Assembly (NCBI GenBank): GCA_025355115.1
Contig: JANXLO010000119.1
Span: 1-6,277 of the forward strand
From: Chthonomonadaceae bacterium
Lineage (GTDB): Bacteria; Armatimonadota; Chthonomonadetes; Chthonomonadales; Chthonomonadaceae
Direction of reading: 5' to 3'
DNA length: 6,277 bases
Each line of letters starts with the position of its first letter. Position 1 is the first letter of the stretch. The translations under genes were made by a program, and so were the position numbers. Positions 1 through 6,257 of this stretch are shown in pieces. The notes under the pieces are model-generated. The model was not told the origin of the DNA. It worked only from the letters and a program-made list of their open reading frames with translations, and made no database searches.

Positions 1-492
1 GTTGAGCGCGAAGCCGTGCTGAGTGATCCAGCGGCTCAGTCGGATTCCCAGCGCGGCGAGCTTGGCGGGACACGGTGTGTCAAGCCCAGTCCAGACGCCG
101 GGAAAGCCAGAGAACCGGCCAGCAGTGATCCCGAAGGCGGACGCGGCGCGAATCATGGTCTCCTCTATGTCGCGAACATAGCGATGCAGATCGGGCATGT
201 GGGGTGCTTCACGCAGGTTGAAGATCGGATAGCCGACCAGTTGGCCAGGCCCGTGATAGGTGACATCCCCGCCCCTATCGCTTTCGACCACGGCGATGCC
301 GTGGTTCTCCAGCAACGCCTGGCCAGCGATGATGTGACCCCGATCCGCGGCCCTGCCCAATGTCAGTGTGGGAGGATGCTCGAGCAGAAGCAGCGTATCG
401 GGTATCTCCCCGAGGAGACGTTGCCCGGCACGCTCGCGCTGCAAGTCCCACGCCGCTCGATACTCCATCCGCCCAAGCCATTCCACGCGCAT
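1..492 (-). CDS. lipB: Octanoyltransferase LipB (lipoyl(octanoyl) transferase), C-terminus cut by window edge
   Basis: LipB moves the octanoyl group from octanoyl-acyl carrier protein to a lysine of lipoyl domains (pyruvate and 2-oxoglutarate dehydrogenase E2, glycine cleavage H protein), the first step of cytoplasmic lipoate assembly. Reading the minus strand from ATG at 492 gives 164 residues with no stop to the edge. The family signature is plain: LLLLEHPPTLTLGR (residues 34-47), RGGDVTYHGPGQLVGYPI (73-90, with R73, G75, T78 and H80), and PAKLAALGIR (142-151), where K144 matches the catalytic lysine, then RWITQHGFALN (154-164). LipB proteins are usually about 210-250 residues, so the final quarter, including the catalytic cysteine, lies outside. 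The start is well fixed: an in-frame TGA lies 12 codons upstream with no other ATG, GTG or TTG between. The only purine-rich stretch, AGGAG, sits about 19 nt upstream, too far for a normal Shine-Dalgarno. Identity is secure; completeness cannot be judged. Confidence 0.95.
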   Translation of the reverse strand, partial: MRVEWLGRMEYRAAWDLQRERAGQRLLGEIPDTLLLLEHPPTLTLGRAADRGHIIAGQALLENHGIAVVESDRGGDVTYHGPGQLVGYPIFNLREAPHMPDLHRYVRDIEETMIRAASAFGITAGRFSGFPGVWTGLDTPCPAKLAALGIRLSRWITQHGFALN

Positions 493-580
493 TGTCTGTC
501 CGATATAGCTGCTCCTGAGGTGATATCACGCCTGCTCGCTTGAATATGCGACTGCTGCACTTGCCTTACACACGAAGTTT

Positions 581-611
581 CGCGCAGGCAGGCCAAGTTC
601 CTGCCTGCGCG
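581..611. terminator. 12-bp perfect GC-rich inverted repeat, probable transcription barrier between the lipoprotein gene and lipB
   Basis: CGCGCAGGCAGG (581-592) is the exact reverse complement of CCTGCCTGCGCG (600-611), with a 7-nt loop (593-599, CCAAGTT). The hairpin would be very stable in RNA from either strand. It lies about 100 bases past the stop of the minus-strand lipoprotein gene and about 90 bases before lipB, which reads the same way, so a role in stopping read-through is plausible. Neither side has a good U-run, so a classic intrinsic terminator is not proven; it could equally be a dispersed intergenic repeat. Confidence 0.5.
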
Positions 612-653
612 TTCGTTCGGCTTCGCATTTGTTGGCTAATTGGAATACGTTAA

Positions 654-696
654 AGCAGGCTGCCGAAACGGGAGTATTCCGTTCCTGCTGCCTGCT
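654..696 (-). terminator. Two-part stem-loop after the lipoprotein gene, likely terminator
   Basis: On the minus strand, 17 bases after the TAG stop of the lipoprotein gene, AGCAGGC (696-690) can pair with GCCTGCT (660-654), and inside it AACGG (683-679) pairs with CCGTT (671-667) around a 7-nt loop. The outer stem is followed by a short U-rich end (the bases read CTTTAAC). A second possible pairing uses the extra AGCAGG copy at 689-684. Position and orientation fit a terminator for the lipoprotein gene; the internal loop and short U-run make it an imperfect one. Confidence 0.45.
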
Positions 697-712
697 CTAA
701 TCCTCTCACAAA

Positions 713-2137
713 CTAGTGATTTGTGACGGGGGCGGTGAAGGAGCCATTTAGCGTCAGCTCTCCTGTGGTGCCTGTCCCGCCGGATTGAGGGAGGAAGCGG
801 GCATTGTGGATGGTCACAGTGACCGAAGTGCTGGTGGCTGCATCGATTGAGACAGTCCCGCTGACTGCCTGAAAGAAGAGGCTTCCGCCCTCCTGATAGG
901 CGAGGTTGCCAGCGCCCGCGCTCGCCAGATCGATAGTCTGACCGACGGCGGTGGTGAAGATGTCGCCGGAGAATTCGGTGAGCATCGCCGCCTTGGGATC
1001 CTTGATGATGGCATAGGAGTACTGCCCTGTGAACTTGTCGGCGAGGATCGTGGCTGTGAACGCGCCGTTCTTAGCGATCGTCGTGTTCGCCGTCAGGCCG
1101 CTGATTATGAGGCTATTGGCGGCAGGTATGCCTCCAGGATTTCCGGCAGGAGCAGTCGCCGCCGCATTGACCGAGAGGACGAATGTCCCGGTAGAGCCCG
1201 AAGCGCTCGCGCCGCTGCCGATCACCGGAAAGGGCGACATGGGGACATTTAGAACGCGGAAGTTGACGCTTGTGCCGCTGACTGCGTCGATGATAACCTG
1301 ACCGCCCGCTCCGTTCCAGAGCTTCGTGCCGTCCACAACCTGGACGATCGTTTTCTCGTCCCCAGGCACGAAGATGGCCCCCGCCGTCAGAGGGGCATTG
1401 ATGTTGATCGTAACCTGTCGCTGACCGTTTGGCAGGGCCACTATGATCGAGGCCGTGCTGCCGATGATCGGCAGATTCTGCACCGCTACCGCAGTGACGC
1501 CGGAGTAGCTTGCCGTGTTCGCGTTGGAGGACATCGCTCCTGCAAAATTGACGGTGGAGTTCGGCCCGGTGCCGACGGTGCCGCCTATAGTGGAGTCTGA
1601 TCCGCTTCGGGACAGACTGCCTTTGTAGCTATTGTTGTTGAACAGCAGATTCAGCAGGCCGCCCAGTCCGGAGGAAGGCAAGCTGCCGGAAGCCAGAATG
1701 GGAGTGGCGCCAGAGGCTGAGACTACCGTGCCTTCGAGCGTGAACGTACCCTTCTGCAGATTGGCGGTGCCCACCAGCATGTACGTGGCGACGACGGCGC
1801 GGGTTGGAGAAGCCGCCTGACGGCTGGCACTGGTGTCGATGTTGAGCGTCGCGGCGGCGTTGCCGTCACTCGAGACGGTCATGTCGATATGGCCCGTCTG
1901 TCCGCTGCTGAGCGGAACATCGCTCGCATAACGGCCGGGAAATGAAACCTGAGAACCGGCCTGGGTGGCGCTGGAGCCGGAGCCGCCGCAGCCGAACAGC
2001 GACAGGGTGCAGAGCGCGGTGGACACCGCGACCAGTGCAAGCGAGCGCGTTGCGACGGACCGCTTCAACGGGGAGCGCATGGCGCTCCCGATGGAGCCCG
2101 CGCGCCGCAATAGACTGGTGAATGAGAACGAAAGCAT
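713..2137 (-). CDS. Predicted lipoprotein of unknown function with repeated beta-rich modules
   Basis: I do not recognise a named family for this 474-residue protein. The N-terminus has basic residues (R11, R12, R21, K25, R26, R31), a hydrophobic stretch (about 33-48) and a lipobox ending LSLFGC, so C50 is the probable lipidated residue; the following GGSGSSATQAGSQ is a typical flexible linker. The mature part is rich in Gly, Ser, Thr, Ala and Val, has no cysteine, and shows alternating patterns expected of beta strands (for example GHIDMTVSSDG at 82-92, TFTLEGTVV at 131-139). Residues 253-325 and about 391-468 look like two copies of one module. The ATG at 2137 is favoured because AGGAG lies 8 nt upstream; Met20 is a possible later start but has no such support. 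No catalytic motif is seen, so a surface, adhesive or structural role is only a guess. It is divergent from the propeller-phosphoesterase gene. Confidence 0.85.
   Translation of the reverse strand: MLSFSFTSLLRRAGSIGSAMRSPLKRSVATRSLALVAVSTALCTLSLFGCGGSGSSATQAGSQVSFPGRYASDVPLSSGQTGHIDMTVSSDGNAAATLNIDTSASRQAASPTRAVVATYMLVGTANLQKGTFTLEGTVVSASGATPILASGSLPSSGLGGLLNLLFNNNSYKGSLSRSGSDSTIGGTVGTGPNSTVNFAGAMSSNANTASYSGVTAVAVQNLPIIGSTASIIVALPNGQRQVTININAPLTAGAIFVPGDEKTIVQVVDGTKLWNGAGGQVIIDAVSGTSVNFRVLNVPMSPFPVIGSGASASGSTGTFVLSVNAAATAPAGNPGGIPAANSLIISGLTANTTIAKNGAFTATILADKFTGQYSYAIIKDPKAAMLTEFSGDIFTTAVGQTIDLASAGAGNLAYQEGGSLFFQAVSGTVSIDAATSTSVTVTIHNARFLPQSGGTGTTGELTLNGSFTAPVTNH
734..967 (-). repeat. Second copy of the internal module of the lipoprotein (residues 391-468)
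   Basis: This segment encodes GDIF...SGTVSIDAATSTSV...HN...TGELTLNGSF, which parallels the module at 1163-1381 in motif order and spacing. The clearest matches are SGTVSIDA (426-433) against GGQVIIDA (278-285), and TSTSVTVTIHN (435-445) against VSGTSVNFRVLN (286-297). Divergence is high, so this is an old duplication seen at protein level only. Confidence 0.6.
1163..1381 (-). repeat. First copy of the internal module of the lipoprotein (residues 253-325)
   Basis: This segment encodes GAIF...GGQVIIDAVSGTSVNFRVLN...GSTGTFVLSVNA, about 73 residues. It aligns by eye with residues 391-468, a module of about 78 residues, with the same order of elements: G-x-I-F start, IDA strand, TSV strand, a Gly/Ser-rich turn, then T-G-x-(F/L)-x-L strand. 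About 65 residues lie between the two copies. Confidence 0.6.
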
Positions 2138-2145
2138 GTGAGCTT

Positions 2146-2150
2146 CTCCT
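2146..2150 (-). promoter_or_regulatory. Ribosome binding site of the lipoprotein gene
   Basis: The minus strand reads AGGAG here, 8 nt before the ATG at 2137. It decides the start in favour of Met1 over Met20, for which no purine-rich site is seen at the right distance. Confidence 0.7.
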
Positions 2151-2249
2151 GGAGGCAGATTGGTTTGGAAAGGCGCACTTTTCGCCGCAGCGGAATGGGA
2201 TCGTGCACGACTTGAGGCACCAAGCCTCCGAACTCTCCAACCTGCCTGT

Positions 2250-2257
2250 ATTATAAT
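2250..2257. promoter_or_regulatory. Symmetric -10 element (ATTATAAT) in the divergent intergenic region
   Basis: ATTATAAT is its own reverse complement, so a perfect TATAAT is present on both strands (plus 2252-2257, minus 2250-2255). Minus-strand use would give a leader of roughly 105 bases for the lipoprotein gene; plus-strand use would give roughly 160 bases for the propeller-phosphoesterase gene. No good TTGACA-like -35 box is found at 16-18 bases on either side, so promoter activity depends mainly on the -10 match. The region around it is the most AT-rich in the spacer. Confidence 0.45.
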
Positions 2258-2348
2258 GACTCACCGTATCACCAGCGTATCATCGCTGCCGGGCTAGAGC
2301 GCGCTGTCGCCTGACCGCTGTGGGCGGGGCATTCGCCGAGAAAGGCGG

Positions 2349-2378
2349 TTCACAGTCGGCAGGCAAATGCGGTAGACT
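2349..2378 (+). promoter_or_regulatory. Candidate sigma-70-type promoter of the propeller-phosphoesterase gene
   Basis: TTCACA (2349-2354, five of six bases of TTGACA) is followed after 18 bases by TAGACT (2373-2378, four of six of TATAAT). Transcription would start near 2385, giving a leader of about 40 bases that contains the ribosome binding site. Spacing and position are good, but matches of this quality also occur by chance. Confidence 0.35.
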
Positions 2379-2410
2379 GATAAGACGAAGCGGAGCGAGC
2401 GGAAACCGTC

Positions 2411-2418
2411 GGGAGGAA
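2411..2418 (+). promoter_or_regulatory. Ribosome binding site of the propeller-phosphoesterase gene
   Basis: GGGAGGAA is a strong Shine-Dalgarno. From GGAGG (2412-2416) there are 10 bases to the ATG at 2427 and 7 to an in-frame TTG at 2424. Both are workable; ATG is preferred on codon grounds, and the choice changes the protein by one residue only. Confidence 0.8.
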
Positions 2419-2426
2419 TTCCTTTG

Positions 2427-5066
2427 ATGAGAAGTTATTTGCCGGTGCGTTGGCGCGTTTTACTGAGAGTGGGAGCGATTATCGCGACGGGAGCGGCGGT
2501 CGGCGCGGCGCGTGGGAGGCAGTTGAGCGCCGAGCCTCCATTGCCGACGGGGAAGTTGCTAACTCCGCAGGGCAAGCAGACGGAGGTTGGCAGCTTCCCC
2601 GCGAACATGGCGCTCAGTCCCGACGGAAAGTGGATCGTCGTGACCGATACCGGTGCCAGGGAGTTTCTTTCCGTGCTCGACTCGACGACGGGACTGCTGG
2701 TCTCACAGCTCGCTGTAGAGGGCGGGTCTGGCAGGAGCAAGGCCGCCCTCTACGCGGGTCTCGCATTCGGGCCAACAGGCACCTCTGGCGTGAACACCCT
2801 CTATGTTTCGCACGGCCCCGAGGACAGGGTCGCGGTCTGCACAATCGGGTCGGACGGAAAGTTGACCGATACGGGGCGTAGTCTGAACGACCCATCCAGC
2901 CTGCCCGATGCAGCGAAATCAGCCCGCCCCAACTTCCTCGCTGGCATCGCTCTCAGCTCGGACGCCACCCGATGCTATGCCGCTCACAATGAAACAAGCG
3001 CTTACACCGACTACAAAGGCTCGGTCGGCATACTGGACACGGCGACCAATCGGGTGCTTGGCCGAGTTACGGTCCCCGCGTTCCCCTACGCCTTGGCTGC
3101 CGTCACTCAGGGCCCGAACGCAGACCGAAAAGTCTACGTCGCCAGCGAGAGGGACGGCGTAGTCTCCGTGCTCGATGTGGTGAAGCCGAGCGCGCCGCTC
3201 CTGGCTAAAAATATCAGAGTGGGCGACCATCCGATGGCGCTGCTGCTCGACCGGACGCAGGGGCGGCTATACGTCGCCAACGCCGGAAGCGACAGTCTCA
3301 CCGTCATAGACACCTCCTCCGACCGTGCAGTGCGCACGTTGCCACTGCGACCGTTGGGCGGGAGCAGTCTGCCGGGCATGACGCCTACTGGCCTGACTCT
3401 AAGCCCGGATGAGACCCGTCTCTACGTCACGCTGGGCGACTGGAACGCGGTCGCGGTCATCGATCTCGGAAAAAGCTCGATCGCGGGCTACATCCCGGTC
3501 GGCTGGTATCCAACAAGCGTCCTCGTCAGCCGGGACGGCGCACGGCTTTTCGTGGCCAATGCAAAGGGAGAGCACTCCCGCAACCCCAACAAGCCGCGTG
3601 AACTCCTCGGCGGGCGACGCGACACCTACATCGAGAACATCATCGAAGGAACAGTATCGATGCTTCCCGTCCCGACCGCCGAATCGCTGAGAATGGGAAC
3701 CGCGCAGACGCTCGCAAACAACCGGCTGCTGCCGAGCGGCAAGCCAGCGGAGGACCCCGCGCTCGCCACCCTGCGTAATATCGGAATACGGCATGTCATC
3801 TACATTATCAAAGAGAATCGCACGTACGACCAGGTGCTCGGGGATATGCCCCAGGGCAACGGCGATCCGAGCCTGACGCTATTTGGCCGGGCGGTCACCC
3901 CCAATCAGCACGCGCTCGCCGAGCGGTTCGGCCTGTTCGACAATTTCTACGACTGCGCGGAGGTCTCCGCGGACGGCTGGAACTGGTCCACCTCCGGCAT
4001 GACCAGCGAATACACAGCCCGGAACGTCCATTTCAACTACAGCGGCCGCGGGCGCGACTACGACTTCGAGGGCGCCACCAACGGAAGCCCTGTCGATCTG
4101 CTGGGAATGCCCGATGTGGCGGAGGCGCCGGGCGGCTACATTTGGGATCAGTGCCGAAAGAGCGGACTCACCTACCGCGCCTACGGCTTTTTCAGCGCCT
4201 TCGCCGATCTGAAGGACGCCAAGGGCAAGCTGCTCGTCGCGGCCAATGCACCGCTGCGAAAGGCTCTTGTGGGACACATGGACGAGAGTTACCTCCGCTT
4301 CGTCATGGCCTATCCCGATAGCGAAGCCAGCAAAAGGCACGGCGTCACTGCACCAGGACAGCTCGCGAAATTCGGCAAGTTCGACGCGCCGAGCAGGTAC
4401 TCGGAATGGAAACGCGAGTTCGATGAGTTCGTGAAGGACGGCAGCCTGCCGCGATTCGAGATGATCCGGCTGCCCTGCGACCACACGTCGGGCACCACGC
4501 CGGGTAGTCGTTCGCCCCGCGCCATGGTCGCCGACAACGACTATGCGGTAGGGCAACTGGTCGAGGCGGTGAGCCGCAGCCCGTACTGGAAGGACACCGC
4601 GATCTTCATTCTGGAGGACGACGCACAGGACGGACAGGATCATGTGGACGCGCACCGCTCCACAACCTTCGTGATCAGCTCCCATCTGCAGCACGGCGTA
4701 ATAGACCATCACTTCTACAACACCGACAGCGTTCTGCATACGATGGAGGCGCTGCTGGGACTGCCGCCCATGAACCAGTATGTCGCGACAGCCCCTCTCT
4801 TCGCAGGCTTTGGCCCTGCCCCCATCGGTGCCGAGCCCTACAGCGCCATACTGCCTGCCAAGGAGATCATCTCAGAAGTCAATCAGGCGACGGCATATCG
4901 TGCCAAGGAGAGCAGCCGCCTTGATTTTTCGCAGGCGGACCGCGTACCCGATGGCATTCTGAACGACATACTCTGGCACAGCATCAAGGGCGCGAAAGCC
5001 CCCATGCCTGCTTCCCGCCATCTGTTTCGCCCCAACGCGAAGGCTCCAGCCAGCGACAAAGACTGA
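2427..5066 (+). CDS. Exported YVTN/YncE-type beta-propeller fused to alkaline-phosphatase-superfamily phosphoesterase
   Basis: The 879-residue protein has the full layout of the family annotated as bifunctional YncE family protein/alkaline phosphatase family protein, at about its usual length. Residues 1-35 form an export signal (R-rich start, then VGAIIATGAAVGAA). Residues about 50-415 are propeller blades with repeats such as GRLYVANAGSDSLTVIDT (279-296), TRLYVTLGDWNAVAVIDL (330-347) and ARLFVANA (372-379). Residues about 450-795 are a phosphoesterase domain (PF04185 type): VIYIIKENRTYDQ (457-469) carries the expected metal-binding Glu-Asn, NWSTSG (519-524) probably holds the Ser/Thr nucleophile, then LPCDHTSGTTPG (682-693) and LEDDAQDGQDHVDAHR (729-744), a metal-binding Asp/His cluster. 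The family tail WHSIKGAKAPMPA (850-862) is also present. It is expected to hydrolyse phosphate esters outside the cytoplasm; the substrate is unknown, and the propeller may bind partners or ligand. No frameshift or missing motif is seen. Confidence 0.93.
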   Translation: MRSYLPVRWRVLLRVGAIIATGAAVGAARGRQLSAEPPLPTGKLLTPQGKQTEVGSFPANMALSPDGKWIVVTDTGAREFLSVLDSTTGLLVSQLAVEGGSGRSKAALYAGLAFGPTGTSGVNTLYVSHGPEDRVAVCTIGSDGKLTDTGRSLNDPSSLPDAAKSARPNFLAGIALSSDATRCYAAHNETSAYTDYKGSVGILDTATNRVLGRVTVPAFPYALAAVTQGPNADRKVYVASERDGVVSVLDVVKPSAPLLAKNIRVGDHPMALLLDRTQGRLYVANAGSDSLTVIDTSSDRAVRTLPLRPLGGSSLPGMTPTGLTLSPDETRLYVTLGDWNAVAVIDLGKSSIAGYIPVGWYPTSVLVSRDGARLFVANAKGEHSRNPNKPRELLGGRRDTYIENIIEGTVSMLPVPTAESLRMGTAQTLANNRLLPSGKPAEDPALATLRNIGIRHVIYIIKENRTYDQVLGDMPQGNGDPSLTLFGRAVTPNQHALAERFGLFDNFYDCAEVSADGWNWSTSGMTSEYTARNVHFNYSGRGRDYDFEGATNGSPVDLLGMPDVAEAPGGYIWDQCRKSGLTYRAYGFFSAFADLKDAKGKLLVAANAPLRKALVGHMDESYLRFVMAYPDSEASKRHGVTAPGQLAKFGKFDAPSRYSEWKREFDEFVKDGSLPRFEMIRLPCDHTSGTTPGSRSPRAMVADNDYAVGQLVEAVSRSPYWKDTAIFILEDDAQDGQDHVDAHRSTTFVISSHLQHGVIDHHFYNTDSVLHTMEALLGLPPMNQYVATAPLFAGFGPAPIGAEPYSAILPAKEIISEVNQATAYRAKESSRLDFSQADRVPDGILNDILWHSIKGAKAPMPASRHLFRPNAKAPASDKD

Positions 5067-5089
5067 GCGGGATAGAAGACGGGCACCAG

Positions 5090-5110
5090 CCCCTGCAGAG
5101 TGTGCAGGGG
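5090..5110 (+). terminator. Stem-loop after the propeller-phosphoesterase gene
   Basis: CCCCTGCA (5090-5097) pairs perfectly with TGCAGGGG (5103-5110) around the loop GAGTG, starting 23 bases after the stop. There is no U-run behind it, so it is either a hairpin that protects the mRNA end or a weak or factor-assisted terminator. It separates this gene from the TPR gene, which has its own promoter-like region. Confidence 0.55.
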
Positions 5111-5150
5111 TGCGACGCATCGAGCGTTCAGGGAATCATTCGTGTGGTCA

Positions 5151-5188
5151 AGTAAAATAAGTAATATAGCGAAGGGGCAAGGTATAAT
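5151..5188 (+). promoter_or_regulatory. AT-rich promoter region of the TPR gene with a consensus -10 box
   Basis: A perfect TATAAT lies at 5183-5188, 38 bases before the ATG, and the 20 bases at 5151-5170 are mostly A and T, like an UP element. A second weaker -10-like TAATAT lies at 5162-5167. No clear -35 hexamer stands 16-18 bases before TATAAT. The sharp drop in GC between two GC-rich genes supports a control region. Confidence 0.45.
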
Positions 5189-5217
5189 TAAATCGTTGTT
5201 TAACATCTTTTTTCCAC

Positions 5218-5222
5218 GGAGG
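5218..5222 (+). promoter_or_regulatory. Ribosome binding site of the TPR gene
   Basis: GGAGG is followed by only 4 bases before the ATG at 5227, a tight spacing. No in-frame alternative start with a better site is seen, so ATG 5227 is kept. Confidence 0.65.
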
Positions 5223-5226
5223 TACT

Positions 5227-6225
5227 ATGTTCCCAGTGGTTCATGAAGCGGGCTGGCGAATCGTTCTCTTTTATCTTCTCACGGCCATTGTTAGCCTGGG
5301 GTCTTTGATCTCGCTGTTGAAGCAGGGGCAGCAGTCTCGGCATAGACGTCTCCAGAACGAGATCACGCGTCAGCTTGAGGAGGAGCGTGGTACGGAGTCG
5401 CTGAATATGTTGCCTGGCGATGATCCTGTGGATATCCTGAATCCGTTGGCGTCCCGTTTCAAGGCTCAGATGCCTCGCTATTTAATGATGTCAGCGCATA
5501 GTCTCGTCTTTATCGTCAGCCTTTTGTTCCTTGTCCCTGCTTTAAAGTCCGCCAGATACACGCATTTGGGCAATAACGCCTATTCTGAGCACAACTACGA
5601 AGGGGCCGTCAAAGCCTACGAAGTTGCGATCTCCTCGAACGGATGCACGGCGTTCCTGCATAAACAGATGCTGGATTCGTTGGCGCAGCGGGATGACAAG
5701 AGCGGGGATCTGGGCGAGATGCGCCGAATGGTTGGTCTGCATCCTGGAAATCAGGCGGGGCATAACGACCTGGGAAATGCTCTGATGCAGAAGGGTGACA
5801 CCAGCACCGCGATCGGGGAGTACAGACAGGCGGTCGTTTTAAATCCGAACGATCCGATAGCGCATAACAACCTGGGCAATGCGCTGAAGACCGCCAATCA
5901 GTTTGTCGAGGCCATCGCAGAATTTCACAGGGCGCTGGAGTTGGCGCCCAACCAGATACCTACCTACTACAATCTCGCGAATGCACTGCAATCCAGCAAT
6001 CAGATTGAAGAGGCGATCAAATACTATCGCATCGCCATCGACAAAAACCCGAAGCTCGCTCCCGTCTACTACAATCTGGCAGAAGCGCTGAAAAAGCAGG
6101 GCAAACGCGATGAGGCCATCGCGACGATGGACACTTTCATACAGCTCGCGTCGCCGCAGCCCGCATTCGGGGCTGTCGTCGCATTGGCTCAGAAAAAGCT
6201 CGCCGACTGGCGCAAAGCCCCCTGA
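5227..6225 (+). CDS. Membrane-anchored tetratricopeptide repeat (TPR) protein
   Basis: The 332-residue protein has two predicted membrane segments, residues 12-31 (IVLFYLLTAIVSLGSLISLL) and 88-106, separated by a charged loop (32-84) rich in Arg, Gln and Glu. The loop starts KQGQQSRHRR, so by the positive-inside rule it is probably cytoplasmic and the C-terminal TPR domain extracytoplasmic; this is inference. A first TPR spans 111-144, a poorly conserved helical pair follows (about 145-178), then four clear repeats start at 179, 213, 247 and 281 with the usual pattern (for example HNNLGNALK...EAIAEFHRALELAPN). TPRs bind proteins, so a scaffold or assembly role at the membrane is likely; no enzyme domain is present. 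The gene follows the phosphoesterase after 160 bases with its own promoter-like region, so co-transcription is not needed. Its GC is visibly lower than that of the upstream gene. Confidence 0.88.
   Translation: MFPVVHEAGWRIVLFYLLTAIVSLGSLISLLKQGQQSRHRRLQNEITRQLEEERGTESLNMLPGDDPVDILNPLASRFKAQMPRYLMMSAHSLVFIVSLLFLVPALKSARYTHLGNNAYSEHNYEGAVKAYEVAISSNGCTAFLHKQMLDSLAQRDDKSGDLGEMRRMVGLHPGNQAGHNDLGNALMQKGDTSTAIGEYRQAVVLNPNDPIAHNNLGNALKTANQFVEAIAEFHRALELAPNQIPTYYNLANALQSSNQIEEAIKYYRIAIDKNPKLAPVYYNLAEALKKQGKRDEAIATMDTFIQLASPQPAFGAVVALAQKKLADWRKAP
5761..6168 (+). repeat. Four TPR units at exact 102-nt period
   Basis: The first helix codons of the repeats (HND, HNN, YYN, YYN followed by LGNAL, LGNAL, LANAL, LAEAL) begin at 5761, 5863, 5965 and 6067, each 102 bases (34 codons) apart, the standard TPR length. 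At nucleotide level the first two units remain recognisably similar (cataac-acctggg-aatgc), which suggests growth by tandem duplication. Confidence 0.85.
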
Positions 6226-6257
6226 TCGAGAGGTTGGAATAGTTGATGCAGACGGCC

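Noticed and set aside
16..543. Open plus-strand frame of 175 codons
   Set aside because: It lies over lipB, whose minus-strand frame carries the full family signature; the plus-strand product resembles nothing and is low in expected protein patterns.
1866..2264. Minus-strand frame of 132 codons overlapping the start of the lipoprotein gene
   Set aside because: It is in another frame of the same strand, crosses the promoter region, and competes with a frame that has a strong ribosome binding site, signal sequence and lipobox.
2310..2354. Possible riboswitch or structured leader before the phosphoesterase gene (CTGTG...CACAG around CGCC...GGCG)
   Set aside because: The stems are short (4-5 bp), the region lies mostly upstream of the likely transcription start, and no known riboswitch core was recognised.
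3879..4739. Open minus-strand frame of 286 codons inside the phosphoesterase gene
   Set aside because: It is antisense to the most conserved part of a clearly recognised domain in GC-rich DNA, where long antisense frames are common; no ribosome binding site or known motif was found.
5188..5213. TTAAA...TTTAA pair followed by six T residues, considered as a terminator
   Set aside because: The stem has only five A-T pairs and sits between the likely promoter and start codon of the TPR gene, so it is better seen as AT-rich leader.
5761..6168. Regular 102-nt periodicity considered as a CRISPR or satellite array
   Set aside because: The period is 34 codons in frame and each unit shows the TPR residue pattern, so it is a protein repeat; there are no identical short repeats with unique spacers.
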